Below the pieces are notes generated by a model. That model was given only the letters and a program-made list of their open reading frames with translations, did not search any database and had not been told where the DNA came from. Positions 34,769 to 45,447 of a DNA stretch of 64,000 nucleotides are shown piece after piece. Made by a program: the position numbers and the translations under genes. The stretch comes from Chlorops oryzae (lineage: Eukaryota; Arthropoda; Insecta; Diptera; Chloropidae), in the NCBI GenBank assembly GCA_020466095.1, contig CM035808.1, positions 23,202,296-23,266,295 on the forward strand, in the 5' to 3' direction. Position 1 is the stretch's first letter, and every line of letters begins with the position of its first letter.

Positions 34769-34927
34769 GGGGTATTCACAAAGGCGTCGGAAAATAGGAA
34801 AGTCGCGACATCGGAAATTTTAACTGCTTAAAAAGTTATGCAAGATACAAAAAGAGATTAAAAATTTTTTAATAAGTCGCAATTTTCCGACTTTCCAACG
34901 TTTTTAACACGCCTTTGTGAATACCCC
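34769..34927 (+). mobile_element. MITE copy A with GGGGTATTCACAAAGGCG ends (159 bp, TA duplication)
   Basis: An 18-bp perfect inverted repeat (34769-34786 against 34910-34927) flanked by TA on each side. The subterminal parts also pair (GTCGG..AAAGTCG). The same family occurs at 45280-45447 in the opposite orientation. Confidence 0.85.
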
Positions 34928-36446
34928 TAATATAAAATCCCAAATGACATATATCAATATTCAGTTAGTATTAAATTATCATAGGCTTGGTATACGTATC
35001 TTACGATAATTACTGGAGATTTTTATTCACAAGAATGTTTTGGACCCTTCCGAACCAACCAAGTGTTGGGTCGATCGTGCTATTAAGGCGACCTTCTGGT
35101 CTAGAGCACGAAAATTAAGGATATTTTCATAATTTTTTTTTGATATGAAACCAAATAAAAAACGGCTTTTTAAGTTTGCAGGATTATTGTTTTATTTATT
35201 GACAATCCGAAAAAAATATTGTATTTTTTTTCTATTTTGAAAATGGCGGCGAAATAGACCCTTTTTTATAAAGTAACCCATGGCGTACACGATTTCGTAA
35301 ATTCGGGTTATCCGAAGAAAAAAAAAAACAAAAATGTATTATTAATCAGAATGAATGCGGCCATATAGTAATATAGGGGCACTTACAACAACAACCGAAT
35401 TCCGTGGTGAACTAGTGATACTATAAGTTTTTGAGTATTCACTTAATTTTGTAACTAAACATACTTCCGATGAAATTTTTTATAGTTTTCTTTCTAATGT
35501 AAAACTTATGGAATTTTGTACCTTTTTCATTCAGAAGAGCTCCAAAAATATATAGTTTATGCATTCTATTTATCATGATATGTCATAAGTACTTGAGCCA
35601 CTAGTGATGTATCGAGCAATTTTAGATATGATATCACTGAATATTTCATATCAGCTGTTCTATAGTGGAATTCAAACTTTTTGATTATCGGTCATATTCG
35701 ACGCATGAGTACTCTGCTTTAGCGTTCCTCAATAATATGAGCAAAATTTACTCTAATTATTTTTAATTGGATAAAAATAACATATTTTGCTGTAAAGTAT
35801 AATGAGTTCTTATGAAAAACCTTTGATTAACACTTATATATATCTGATTTTTAACAAAAATTTTAGTTCATGTTACAAGATTATAAAATATTGGTTAGAC
35901 CGGAACCGGCATTTTCAGGGGGCGTGCTACGTTTTTTGACATATAGGACTATAGGTCTAACTCTTCTTCTTCCTAATCCCTGCAATGTGTTAGAGCTACG
36001 CTGCTTCAACATAGCATATAGCATGAGGAAAAGAGAAGCACGCTATGGCAGCGAAATCTTTAGCTCTGCTGTGGTGAAATGCATTGCCACTTGTATTTTT
36101 TAATTTTGGGCGATTTTCGGGTGCATTACATATAAAATATCTACCAAAATCATAAAATGCCATGAAAAGCTTGAAAAACATAAAACTAATCAAGGATTTC
36201 AATATTGAGGAGAAATAGAAATTGTTCTTTTAGTCCTACCTTGTCCACATAACTTTTTGATCACACTGTTTCAGCAAAAATACTAAATTCTATGTACAAT
36301 CAAATTCGTAGCCGTAGTCAAAAATGTATGTAAATTTATTACAAAATGAAAACATTCGCGCACATTGAGCAAAAACATATCGTAATATATTTATTAAAGT
36401 TTCAATTATGAACTTTTCAAGCAATATAAAAACCGAGCCGACGCCG

Positions 36447-39001
36447 CACAGTGTGCCGACTCCATACATTGCTTGGCCAAAAATAGAAGGAGTTGTCGTA
36501 GAGCAATGAAATTTGGCATGGAGGTTTATTTTTATAAAATTAAGAAATTTTAAAAAAATTGTAAAAATCCGACCACCCCAACCCCCACCCCCCATGTAAA
36601 GGGGGGACCCAAATTCCGCAATTTTAGTCCTACAGACTTGAAATTTGGAGCAGAGCTTAAATTCCTGCTCTAAAATTGGAAAAATTTAACTTGGGTGGGC
36701 TGCCACGCCCACTTTTTGTGCTACGCCTACTCAAAGTTGGGAGATACAGGGGCAATGAACCCCTGCAAATCGTATAAAACTTTTATAAAAATTGATGAAT
36801 TTCAATTTAATTGTAAAATTCAAACATGTTTTCAATAGAAAAATTTAAAAAGACCAGCCCAGCCTTGCCAAAGAAAAAAAAGCGAGGTGGAAAAAACAGT
36901 GAATTTCAATGTATAAATCCCATATATTTGATACTGACGCTTACGTTATTCTTGAATTGTAGAGCTTTTTTATTTGATAAATTTCAAAGGAATAACTCAC
37001 AATTAAATTTCTTTGCGTTTTTAACGTTCACATAAGGTGTAGTAAAAAGATATATAGCTTATTAAGCCATATAAAACTTGTAGTTATAATGCAAATATCA
37101 TCTAAATTAAAGAACAAAGTATTATTTGAAAGGTAATTAAGTTGAGTTTATTCCATTGGTTTTTTTTAAGAGATATTAAATTTTTACTTATGCTTTTTTA
37201 AGTGCAGCTATGTATACATATACATTTTTATTTAAATTTATTCTAAGATTTAATCATCTGAAGAGCTGCAGTTAGAATCTTCCGATAAAAAGTCTTCCAA
37301 ATCTATTTCTAAAGAAGAATCCGAATCCGTTTCATCGTTTTGTTCTACCAAAATATATGCTTTAATTTCTTCATTGGAGATCTTTCCTTTTTGCTTCAAT
37401 TTTCTATATTTTGAAATAAGTGGCTCCGAAGACAACAGTAAATTTAAAACGTCTCTGTTAGCTGCCTCTCTGGAACATTTACGGGCTTTTTGCAATCTAG
37501 GATATCTGAATTCCTTATGCCGAGCCTCTAGTGCATCTTCCGACAGCATACCGATTGGGAGGAGAAAATGCTTTATAATGTCAATGCCATGACACAGAAC
37601 TTTATGCACTTTAACTGGCATATAGTACCAGTCATACAGTGTGATATACAAACTATATGTATTGTTTAGCAAAATACTAAATGTTTTAATATTTATAGCT
37701 GCACCACATGACAACACTTTTAAAATTGAAGCGAAATTTTTTATTAAATTAATATCAATATCTGTAATTTTGGAAGAAATTTCAGCGTTATTGAAAAAAT
37801 TTCTTGCTGTATTTCCGTCATTTGAGGTTCCATATCCTGTTCTGACTTTATCCACAATCAAGCCCAACTCAGATCTGAATAGACTACAAATTTTACTCTT
37901 TTTGCGTTTTGTTTTTATACCATATTCTGCTATAGTTTTTATATATTGCTAAATACTTAATTATATTTAGTGTTGACAACCACCTTAAATTATAACTAAT
38001 AATGTAAAATAAGTTAAACTTCAACATTTTAGCCGTTGTGTTTGAATATACGCTTTCGAACTGTGTTCAATTGTTGGTAATTAGTGCATTTCCGCCTGTA
38101 TTTTGGACCTTTACGAAAACTTGTATAACTCCGAAATCGCAACGAATTTTAATATAATTTTTTTTTTTATTTTTAGAAGATATCATAGGCAATAAAATAT
38201 CAAAAATTTGAGGAGGTCATTTTTTTAAAATTTTTAAAAAATCTTTTGAAATTTGCATAGTTTTTGCATTTTTCCCAATATTTTTACCTATTTCACATGC
38301 ATATTTTTACATTGTTCAATAGAAACATTAACAAAAACAATATAAATTATTAAATTTTAGGGTTTTTTCTTTCATACAATATATATTTTGTATAAACTTA
38401 TTTGCAAAATTTCCTGGTATTTGTTTGTATGTGCAATTAATAATTTTATAACCTAATTTTAGTGCTCCATAACATGGAACATAAATCCGAAATCGCAACA
38501 AATTTGTTAAATTTTAACTTTTTTTTATGATAAGCGCCTATTACTTAATAACATATAAAAAAATTAGAGAGGTCATATTTCGCATAATTTTTTTTTTCAA
38601 TTTTGAAATTCTGTGAAATGTTCAATTTTTCAGTATTTCACATATTTTTTTAACAGTAATAATATTTTGTATATAATAATAATTTATATACACGAATACT
38701 TTTTTATGATTGTAAATAAGCTACACTTCAATTTGATATATGATACTTGGGTATTTATAGTTGTATACTTACTCTTTATTCGATTTGAACCCGCGCATAT
38801 GCAATAATTGTGCAAAACAACAAAAGTTCACATTTTGCATAAGACAACTTCAAAGGCGTGTTGTGATCGCAAAACTAAAGCTATCGGCAAGAAAATTTGG
38901 GAGTTTCTAATTCAATGTATTCTCTAAGAAGCCATAAAAAAAAATTATTCAAAATCTGCACTTTTATTTTTACTATTTTTGGCCGCACTCGGCACACTGT
39001 G
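36447..39001 (-). mobile_element. Transib transposon (2555 bp) with recombination-signal-like ends
   Basis: The element is bounded by CACAGTG at 36447-36453 and CACTGTG at 38995-39001. CGCCG is duplicated immediately outside at 36442-36446 and 39002-39006. A CACWRTG terminus with a 5-bp GC-rich duplication is the Transib hallmark. Past the heptamer the ends share TGCCGA and the nonamer CCAAAAATA, at 36477-36485 on the left and 38982-38974 read inward on the right. The spacer between heptamer and nonamer is 23 bp on the left and 12 bp on the right. The minus strand encodes the C-terminus of the transposase (37250-37948). The perfect duplication and matched ends indicate a comparatively young insertion; the missing 5' coding half indicates a non-autonomous, internally deleted copy. 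Confidence 0.88.
37250..37948 (-). pseudogene. Transib transposase, C-terminal fragment (RAG1-like catalytic domain)
   Basis: An open frame of about 233 codons, with no in-frame Met needed at its left limit because it is the remnant of a longer protein. It contains GYGTSNDGNTARNFF, then VHKVLCHGIDIIKHFLLPIG, then LSEDALEARHKEFR with KARKCSREA after it. This order corresponds to the RAG1 catalytic core around HKTLAHVPEII and the segment with the third acidic catalytic residue. The Glu of ALEARHK, at codon 37526-37528 on the minus strand, aligns with that catalytic Glu. An acidic Ser/Asp tail precedes the stop. The two upstream catalytic Asp regions are not found in 37950-38990, where no long minus-strand frame exists. 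A typical Transib transposase is several hundred residues longer. The remaining fragment cannot be an active transposase alone. Confidence 0.82.
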
Positions 39002-39351
39002 CGCCGTGTTTCTTTGATAATTTTCTTGCAAGTGGCATCATAGTGCCACTTTTTATCTGCCCGTATTGTTGTTGGTAGCTTTCTGGTGAATTTCTCGAAT
39101 TTGTTGAATTTCCTATTCCTGCTTAAGGTTTTTGTTGGTAGCTTTTGGTGAATATCCCCAATTTGTTGAATTTCCTATGCCTGCCTAATGGTGTATATTC
39201 TCATCGCGGCAGAGGCTTTTCGACGTCGACAGTTAGACCTACAGTCCTACATGGTTTTTGATTTTTCCATAAGAACGCATGCACAGGGGGCCTACTTCAA
39301 TTCAACATACACGTTTTTTGCCAAGTGCCAGCTATAGTACTATATGAATGC

Positions 39352-39522
39352 GGCTATCGGGTGAGCTACAACAAAAAAAAAAAAAAACCAACAAAAAAAT
39401 TGACAAAATGGCGCAATTTTTAATTTAACACATCAAAAAACGCCCTTTTTTTTGATTATTTTTTTAATGAAAAAATATGAGGTTCTTGAAATAAAATTTT
39501 GATTGTAGCTCACCCTATAGCC
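39352..39522. repeat. 171-bp inverted-repeat unit inside the TTAA-flanked element
   Basis: GGCTATCGGGTGAGCTACA (39352-39370) pairs with TGTAGCTCACCCTATAGCC (39504-39522) at 18 of 19 positions, with an AT-rich interior. It could be a small MITE or a subterminal repeat of the enclosing element. Confidence 0.5.
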
Positions 39523-40289
39523 ATCGATGTTGTGAATAACGTATTTAAAAATCAGACGAATCGGTTTGATGGTTTTTTTGTTTTCATGTACGCCAGGTCA
39601 AAAAAAGTAGTTTTGAGATAAACGCGTTCAAAGTTGCTTTGATCAAGCGCGCTGCCTGCTGTCTCCACCTACTAAAACAGCTGTAGCAAATAAAATATAG
39701 TCAATATCTTCACGAAACTTTGCCAGCATATTCTTAGAAGTCTATTCTTCCGAAATATATAAATACAAAAAAATCGATTTTCAAAAAATTCTAGACCAGA
39801 AGGTCCCCTTAATTCCACGAGTTTTATTCTCACATTCGACCTTTTTCTAAGATTGTCACTGTTTGTGGGGCTATGATAATCAGAAACACAACTAAAGCCT
39901 TGTGGACCTAATCCGCTCTTATATTTTTACAATCAATATTTTGAGTGAAAAAGTGGGTCCCGCTTTTGAATTCCCATTTCGAAATGCATTGGTTTTTAAA
40001 AAAATTATTCGAGATATTTCGCAGACCAATTGGTAGAACAGCTACAAACTATATCAGAACACTGATTGTCTTTTTTTTTTTAAAGAAACATTGAAAAATA
40101 TTTGAAAAATTTGGTGGTCAATACCGGATTCTATGTATTATTGAACTAAAATTTTCTGAGAACTCTTCATATAAGCTACACCATGGCTACAGATTCATCA
40201 TTATGTACTTATGACATTTTTCAATCGACTTAATCCCGAGTGTGGAGATCATATTTTAAGACATTGACACACTCCACTCACGGGAAGCC

Positions 40290-41115
40290 TTATTCTTGAA
40301 AGACGGTGTTCGGGTCTACGGTCCTCAATTGCCTTAAGTCCTCCTTGTTCCAATAGCCTTCCAATAGAGCTGTCCTAATAAATCTTGTTAGAATGAACAA
40401 GTCATCGCGACTAAATTCTAATTCTCTTTTCATTGATTTTTCCACTTCTTCGATTTCCTTAAAGCGCTCAAGAAGTGTTCTTTCGATTTCTCGAATATTT
40501 TTCAACAGAGATTTATTCAACTTTAGCAACACATCAACCCATTCTTGGTAAGTCACAAGTTTTACCTGGAAGTTCCAAAAATTTCGATACTTAAATTATT
40601 GCCTCTTCAAACCAAATAACACCCACCGATGTATTTCGTGGGGATTTCGTCTGGATCTCCATCAAGCGTTTAACATAGATACTATTCATTTTGTAGTGCA
40701 TGATTGCGACCGTTCCGGCATTTGGATCCTTATAGTCATGTTCCATCAAATCGCTGAAGTAATTTACCGGTATTTCACTATAATAGAGTCCCTTTTTAAG
40801 TAACGAATGTGCAGGATGTTCACAGTTTTCCATGGACTTTGCTAGATCCGGATTATTTTTCACATCCGTGGCATTTTCTACTTCTTCTGCTTCATCTTTT
40901 TCTTCGAAAACATATGTGACCAGCTCGAATAGCCTATATCGATCCGCAAAGGCGAGAGCTCTCTCCAAATAAGGTAAAAATAAATTCCTTAAATACACAA
41001 GGAAGCCCAATTGATCGTCTCGTTCGACCGCAGCGTCATGACTGTATACAGTGGCTCGCTCGCTTGCGCCTCTTGACCGGCTCGACGCACGAGATGTTCG
41101 CTGTGAAGCACTCAT
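40290..41115 (-). CDS. unrecognised two-exon protein (254 aa)
   Basis: Exons 41115-40627 and 40565-40290 join in phase 0 across a 61-bp intron: donor GTGGGT after TCG, acceptor TTCCAG before GTAAAACTT. The product is 254 residues. The first 25 residues are Ser/Arg-rich (MSASQRTSRASSRSRGASER). A middle part follows with FLVYLRNLFLPYLERALAFA and an acidic EEKDEAEEVE stretch. The C-terminal exon is a probable coiled coil or long helix (LLKLNKSLLKNIREIERTLL, RFKEIEEVEKSMKRELEF). There is no signal peptide or transmembrane segment. I do not recognise the family. The combination of a short Arg/Ser N-terminus and helical body would fit a cytoskeletal or germline-expressed protein, but that is only a guess. 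The long open frame, splice consensus and less AT-biased composition support a real gene. Confidence 0.72.
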
Positions 41116-41770
41116 TATAGTAGTTCAATGCCAGAGAATAATTTTAACCGAAAAATGAATAAGAATTTCGAACAAATATTTTGAAAGCTCAATTTTCAAT
41201 AAGAACTTTTATGGAAGGCATTTTGTTCAATACGGAATTTGAATGTAAATGACCAACTTCCCAGTGCCTACATAAGCGGCGTGTATGGGTATTTTTCGTG
41301 AGGCGCAAAAACAAGCCAAACATAATTGTTAAGACAATGTGATGGGGCAAATAACTTCGATTTATGACAGATCCATAAATTTTCCCAATTATTTTTACTT
41401 GATGCGACAGAGCGGTTTGCATAAGTGCCTTCTTCGATGCCTTATCAGCATACTAAAAGGTAGCAAAATTATGTTATCATTTTATTTTTAAAAAACCAAA
41501 ACCACAAAAAAAATTCAAAAGTTTTGGAATATAATCATGACATGCAAAAATGCTTGTCCACTGAAGACGAGGCTATAAAATGACAATGACTTATACAGTG
41601 TTCTCTTTATATAAGTATTTCTCGTTGAGCAACATGGAAAATATTATAATTCAGCTGTCCAAAGAGGCTGAAAATTTACGAAAAACCTTTGCGAATTTCA
41701 TAATGAAACTTGCAATAAAAGTTATAGCAGATCTCAATTTTATAGAAAAATCTGTTTCTATCTCTGCTAG

Positions 41771-42091
41771 TTTATCATTTGGCCCGATCTTGCGAGCAAT
41801 CATAACGCGAAGAAAACAACAGATTGGCACGCTAAGCAGAACATACCATTTGTTCCGAAAAATGATAACCCACCAAATTTTCGACAGGCACGTCCAATCG
41901 AAGATTTCTGGTCGATTCTTAACCGTAAAGTGTGCGACAGGGGCTGGGAAGCTAAAAATCAGCAACAATTAATTCGAAAGATAAAGAAAAAATTGAAAGA
42001 AGTTGACATATCTGTCAGCCAGAACATGATTTTAAAGGTTCTCACTATACTGCTAAAAATAGAAGATAGTGGACCTTTAAGTTTACTTTAA
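41771..42091 (+). pseudogene. Tc1/mariner-type transposase, C-terminal remnant (DD37E-like)
   Basis: An open frame of 106 codons to TAA at 42089-42091 encodes WPDLASNHNAKKTTDWHAKQ, then FVPKNDNPPNFRQARPIEDFW, then CDRGWEAKNQQQL. This is the second-Asp to third-acidic segment of Tc1/mariner-like transposases. Between the Asp of WPD and the Glu of PIED there are 37 residues, the DD37E spacing. A stop (TAG at 41768-41770) interrupts the frame just upstream, and the N-terminal DNA-binding half is not recognisable in 41130-41770, so the copy is dead. The larger frame at 41580-41972 is an out-of-frame shadow. Confidence 0.8.
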
Positions 42092-42186
42092 ATTAATTTT
42101 TTTTACAGATTATGAATTAAATTACGCACTTACAAAATCCGTTTCAATTCATTTAGTTTTTGTTGAAAAATCGGTAATTTAATTTT

Positions 42187-42710
42187 AGCATGTTTCCACA
42201 TAGTGCATTAACTATATGCATTAAATTTAACGCATATAGTTAATCACTGTCGTTTCCACTTGCGAACTGTGCATTAACTAATCAGCTGATTTCGTTGGAA
42301 GCTACTGTAAAGAAAGTGAAATATTGCCCTCTCTAAAATTTTGCTAGATATAAACGATATATATGTTTATTTTACAATCTTCATTTGATTTCAATGTGTG
42401 AAAAAGCTTAAATAAATTTACTTACGCCTTGGACTTTCCATTTTCAATTTGATTTTTATTTCAGCAGTTCTTTTAATTTCACAGAACGGTTGTTATTTTA
42501 CGTAGGTACTTTTACATTGAGGGTTGAAATTTTTTGTACTTTTTGCAAAAAAGTAGAAGTGCAACCATGCTCTTTTAACTGCGTTAAATTTTAATGCATG
42601 CATTATTGAGGTGATTAACTTGACATTTTTGTATGGGTAATCAAATTTTTAATCATGCGTTAACGAGTTAATGCAGGTAATTGAGTTAATGCACTATGTG
42701 GAAACATGCT
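42187..42710. mobile_element. MITE with 27-bp perfect inverted ends (524 bp, TA-flanked)
   Basis: AGCATGTTTCCACATAGTGC, extending ATTAACT to 42213, is the exact reverse complement of 42684-42710. Reading the element as starting GCATG, it is flanked by TA at 42186-42187 and 42710-42711. A secondary palindrome (AACTATATGCATT / AACGCATATAGTT) lies at about 42210-42241. It inserted about 95 bp beyond the Tc1/mariner remnant's stop. No coding capacity. Confidence 0.85.
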
Positions 42711-42711
42711 A

Positions 42712-43705
42712 TTAGTGACAAAGCCTTTCTGGACATATGTTATTCAACGACTATGGAAGTGAGAATAATATGCTATAAACTTATTTTGGAAATCTAGCGA
42801 AAAGAACTCAAAAATTTCGATAAGTTACGCTACATTCAAATCCAGACTAATTGATCCTTTATATCCACCCTCGACTTCCGCAGGAACATTTTTCGCAAGT
42901 GACAGATTTTGAGTCAAAAATTCTCCCATTCGGACACATCCGGTGCATAACTAACAACAACGCTCTCAAAAACAAAAACGGACATGCGCAATTCGTGAGC
43001 ATAAAATTCAAAAGAGAATTAAATCTGCTGCGAATCACAACGTTTTGTATGCATTTTAATTATTACTGAATAAAACTCACACTTATTTTTTTTTTTTTTT
43101 TTTTTTGTTTTTTGAATAAATAAGTATGAAGTTCTTCGAAGAATTGTCTTTTATTTTTCATATATTTTTTTTTATGATAATGTCAGCATTTTATTCAGCT
43201 GGAGAACAGAAGGAAGCGAACATAAGGAACGAACGTACTCTCATGAAATATTGATACAGATTTTCGATATCCTTTGTTTGTATTTTGGTACAAAATTCGG
43301 GCAGTTGAACTTCGGACGGCAGTGAAATCAGTCAAATTCCTTAAGAAAAAGGTACAAAAAAGTGCATTATTTATATTTAAACTGACTGCAAAATTAAAAA
43401 GAAAAAAAAAACAATAAGAAAAATGAAGGTTATATCCTTTACATCGCATTTATTTAAAAGAGAACACTCTTCTCCTTAAATTGTAAAAGTAAAAGTTTGT
43501 TCGAACAAGGACACAAGTAATTTTGATCCCCACTGCTTGTCGGTGATGCAAAAAATCGATAATCTTACTACGACCAATTTACGAGAGAGACCTTAATTAT
43601 TTAACGGGATCTAAATAAAAATAAAAAAAAAGCAATTACAATTTTTTCAAACAACAACAAATTAAGCTTGCATTTTTTTAATTTTTTAATTTCTTCAGCT
43701 TTAAA
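42712..43705. other. spacer upstream of the membrane-protein exons
   Basis: AT-rich, with poly-T at 43086-43106. No gene recognised. It may be an intron of the following gene, because the exon starting near 43690 follows a consensus TTTCTTCAG acceptor. Confidence 0.45.
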
Positions 43706-44862
43706 ATGTTTTCAAACTGCATTGGCAATTGTGCGGCCAATAGCCCACCGCCCGACTCAATTTTGTTAATGCCACCGCCTCCTTTGCCAGCGTTCTTGCT
43801 TCCGAAGGCAGCGCTTATCTCTACAAACGGAAACGATTCCTATCCTTGCTTTGCGACTTTTATGTGCGAGCCCAATCCGCATCCACGTGAAAGTGGCTTG
43901 CAATTTGTCGAGCTGACCGGCGGTAATTCGAAAGGCTTGGAAAATACATGGCTCTTTGTTTTGATCTCCTCATGTGTGGGTGTGCTCATCTTGGGTGGAC
44001 TACTCGCAGTTATTTTGCTCAAGTGTCGAGAGTAAGTTCTTTCGATTTAAGGATCGAATCTCCTCCTTTCATTTATTTTTTTTTTCTGCCAATTCAATTA
44101 ATTAATAAACATACATACATATGTATTTCTTAGAACTCTATTTTCGAGTTGTCACCTCACCTATCACGATTCGAATATAAAACAAAATACAATGACTGCC
44201 TTGGGAGACTCGTCGAAATCGAATCCATTCATGGCCGGTGGAATTCTATATCCTTGTGCTTCGCCAAGCAATCGCGATACTTTGCAAACACAATTGGCGA
44301 ATGATAGTCGACTCCTTTGGGCAACATTAACACCACATGGCACACGACATTTTATAACTGATTTCCCTGTTACCACCGGCCAGGATGGACACTACGAGGT
44401 AGTTGATTATCACTCAAACCCACTGAATTCAACTTATAGGGAATATGTTAAGCGCACTCCAATAAAGGTAAAAATATATAACATATAATGCAATTAACTC
44501 GATAAATTAATAGATATTTATCAAATTAACTTTAGTCGTTCGACAATAACGGATTCACTGACTTTGATTATGAGGATCCAAATCCATTAATGGACTCCTA
44601 TCATGACGATTTAGATTCTGGCTACCAGGAGCCACAAGAGGTAATTGGCACCTTGCAACGTGCATCGCCACGTCCAACTGTGTCGTCACCAACTCGTATC
44701 GATAATCCGAATATGGCACCATTAAACTATTATCCTTCTTATCGCTCAAACATGAATATAACCGGCAATCAGCAAAATCAAATTTCTACACTCAATCGTA
44801 AATCTACCATAAATCGTCGCATTAGTGATGCCTCCACTGGTTATGGTGGCTCAAATATGTAA
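43706..44862 (+). CDS. unrecognised single-pass membrane protein, 3' exons
   Basis: Exons 43706-44031, 44134-44467 and 44536-44862 join in phase to give 328 residues. Residues 1-80 are Pro- and Cys-containing ([19 protein letters not shown]). Residues 81-105 form one clear transmembrane helix ([20 protein letters not shown]) followed by KCRE. The remaining ~220 residues are cytoplasmic, polar and Tyr/Asn/Pro-rich ([36 protein letters not shown]), as in receptor tails with tyrosine docking sites. No signal peptide follows the first Met, and the exon is preceded by a TTTCTTCAG acceptor with an open frame. More ectodomain exons therefore probably lie upstream, and the Met at 43706 is likely internal. 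The stop ATG-TAA overlaps a perfect donor (AT/GTAAGT at 44859), so an alternative downstream exon is possible. I do not recognise the family. Confidence 0.75.
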
Positions 44863-45279
44863 GTCAGTGTTATTCGAATGCTTCTTTGAACAAGAGAATT
44901 TATAACGATTTTAGAGAACTTGACACAGTTATATAAATTTTTTATATACGCTTAAGATGAAAAGGATAAAAGCTGCCATTCAAGATATAGGTACATACAT
45001 ATTTCAGTTTTTCGAGTTAAGAAAGACTCAAGTATAATTAAGAAAACAGCTTTGATTTAATTCCTTTGATTTCAAGACACTTCTCGGAAGAAAAAAAGCA
45101 AAGAAAAAAGTTTCTATATCAAAAATTTTGTCCTTAAAAAAGTTTCACCTCGAGCAGACCTTTATCTGGGAATATTTAAAATGCTCCAATATGGGATGTG
45201 TAAACCGGGCTCTCAGCTTCTTTTCTCAAATCAATTTTTTATTAAATTGGAAGATCTTTAATGTCATGCATAGACAATA
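44863..45279 (+). other. probable 3' UTR of the membrane-protein gene
   Basis: AT-rich, with no open frame or repeat that I can support. It lies between the stop codon and the next MITE. Confidence 0.4.
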
Positions 45280-45447
45280 GGGGTATTCACAAAGGCGTGT
45301 TAAAAACGTTGGAAAGTCGGAATATCGGAAAATTTCGACTTCTTAAAACATTTTTAAACTTATTTTGTATCTTGCACAACTTTTTAAGGAGATAAAATTT
45401 TCCTATTTTCCGACTTTACTATTTTCCGACGCCTTTGTGAATACCCC
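45280..45447 (-). mobile_element. MITE copy B with GGGGTATTCACAAAGGCG ends (168 bp, TA duplication)
   Basis: The same 18-bp termini as the copy at 34769-34927 (45280-45297 against 45430-45447), flanked by TA. The interior matches copy A in reverse orientation: CGTGTTAAAAACGTTGGAAAGTCGG is on the left here and on the right there. Two copies in one window indicate an abundant family. Confidence 0.85.

Larger units (their letters stand above)
35083..39812. mobile_element. TTAA-flanked element (~2.2 kb) carrying a nested Transib insertion
   Basis: TTAAGGCGACCTTCTGGTCT at 35083, continuing AGA to 35105, pairs with its complement at 39790-39812, with one mismatch in 23 bp. Both ends carry TTAA. 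After subtracting the Transib element (36447-39001) about 2.17 kb remains, with no recognisable transposase. TTAA duplication is shared by piggyBac and Kolobok elements, but these GGNGACC termini do not let me decide between them. A further small inverted repeat lies inside at 39352-39522. Confidence 0.65.

Noticed and set aside
36447..39001. A genuine immune-type RAG locus
   Set aside because: There is one transposase fragment between transposon ends with a target duplication; no RAG2-like frame or antigen-receptor segment. It is a transposon.
41580..41972. 130-codon plus-strand and 105-codon minus-strand frames as genes
   Set aside because: Both are out of frame with the Tc1/mariner coding remnant at 41771-42091, which carries the recognisable transposase motifs.
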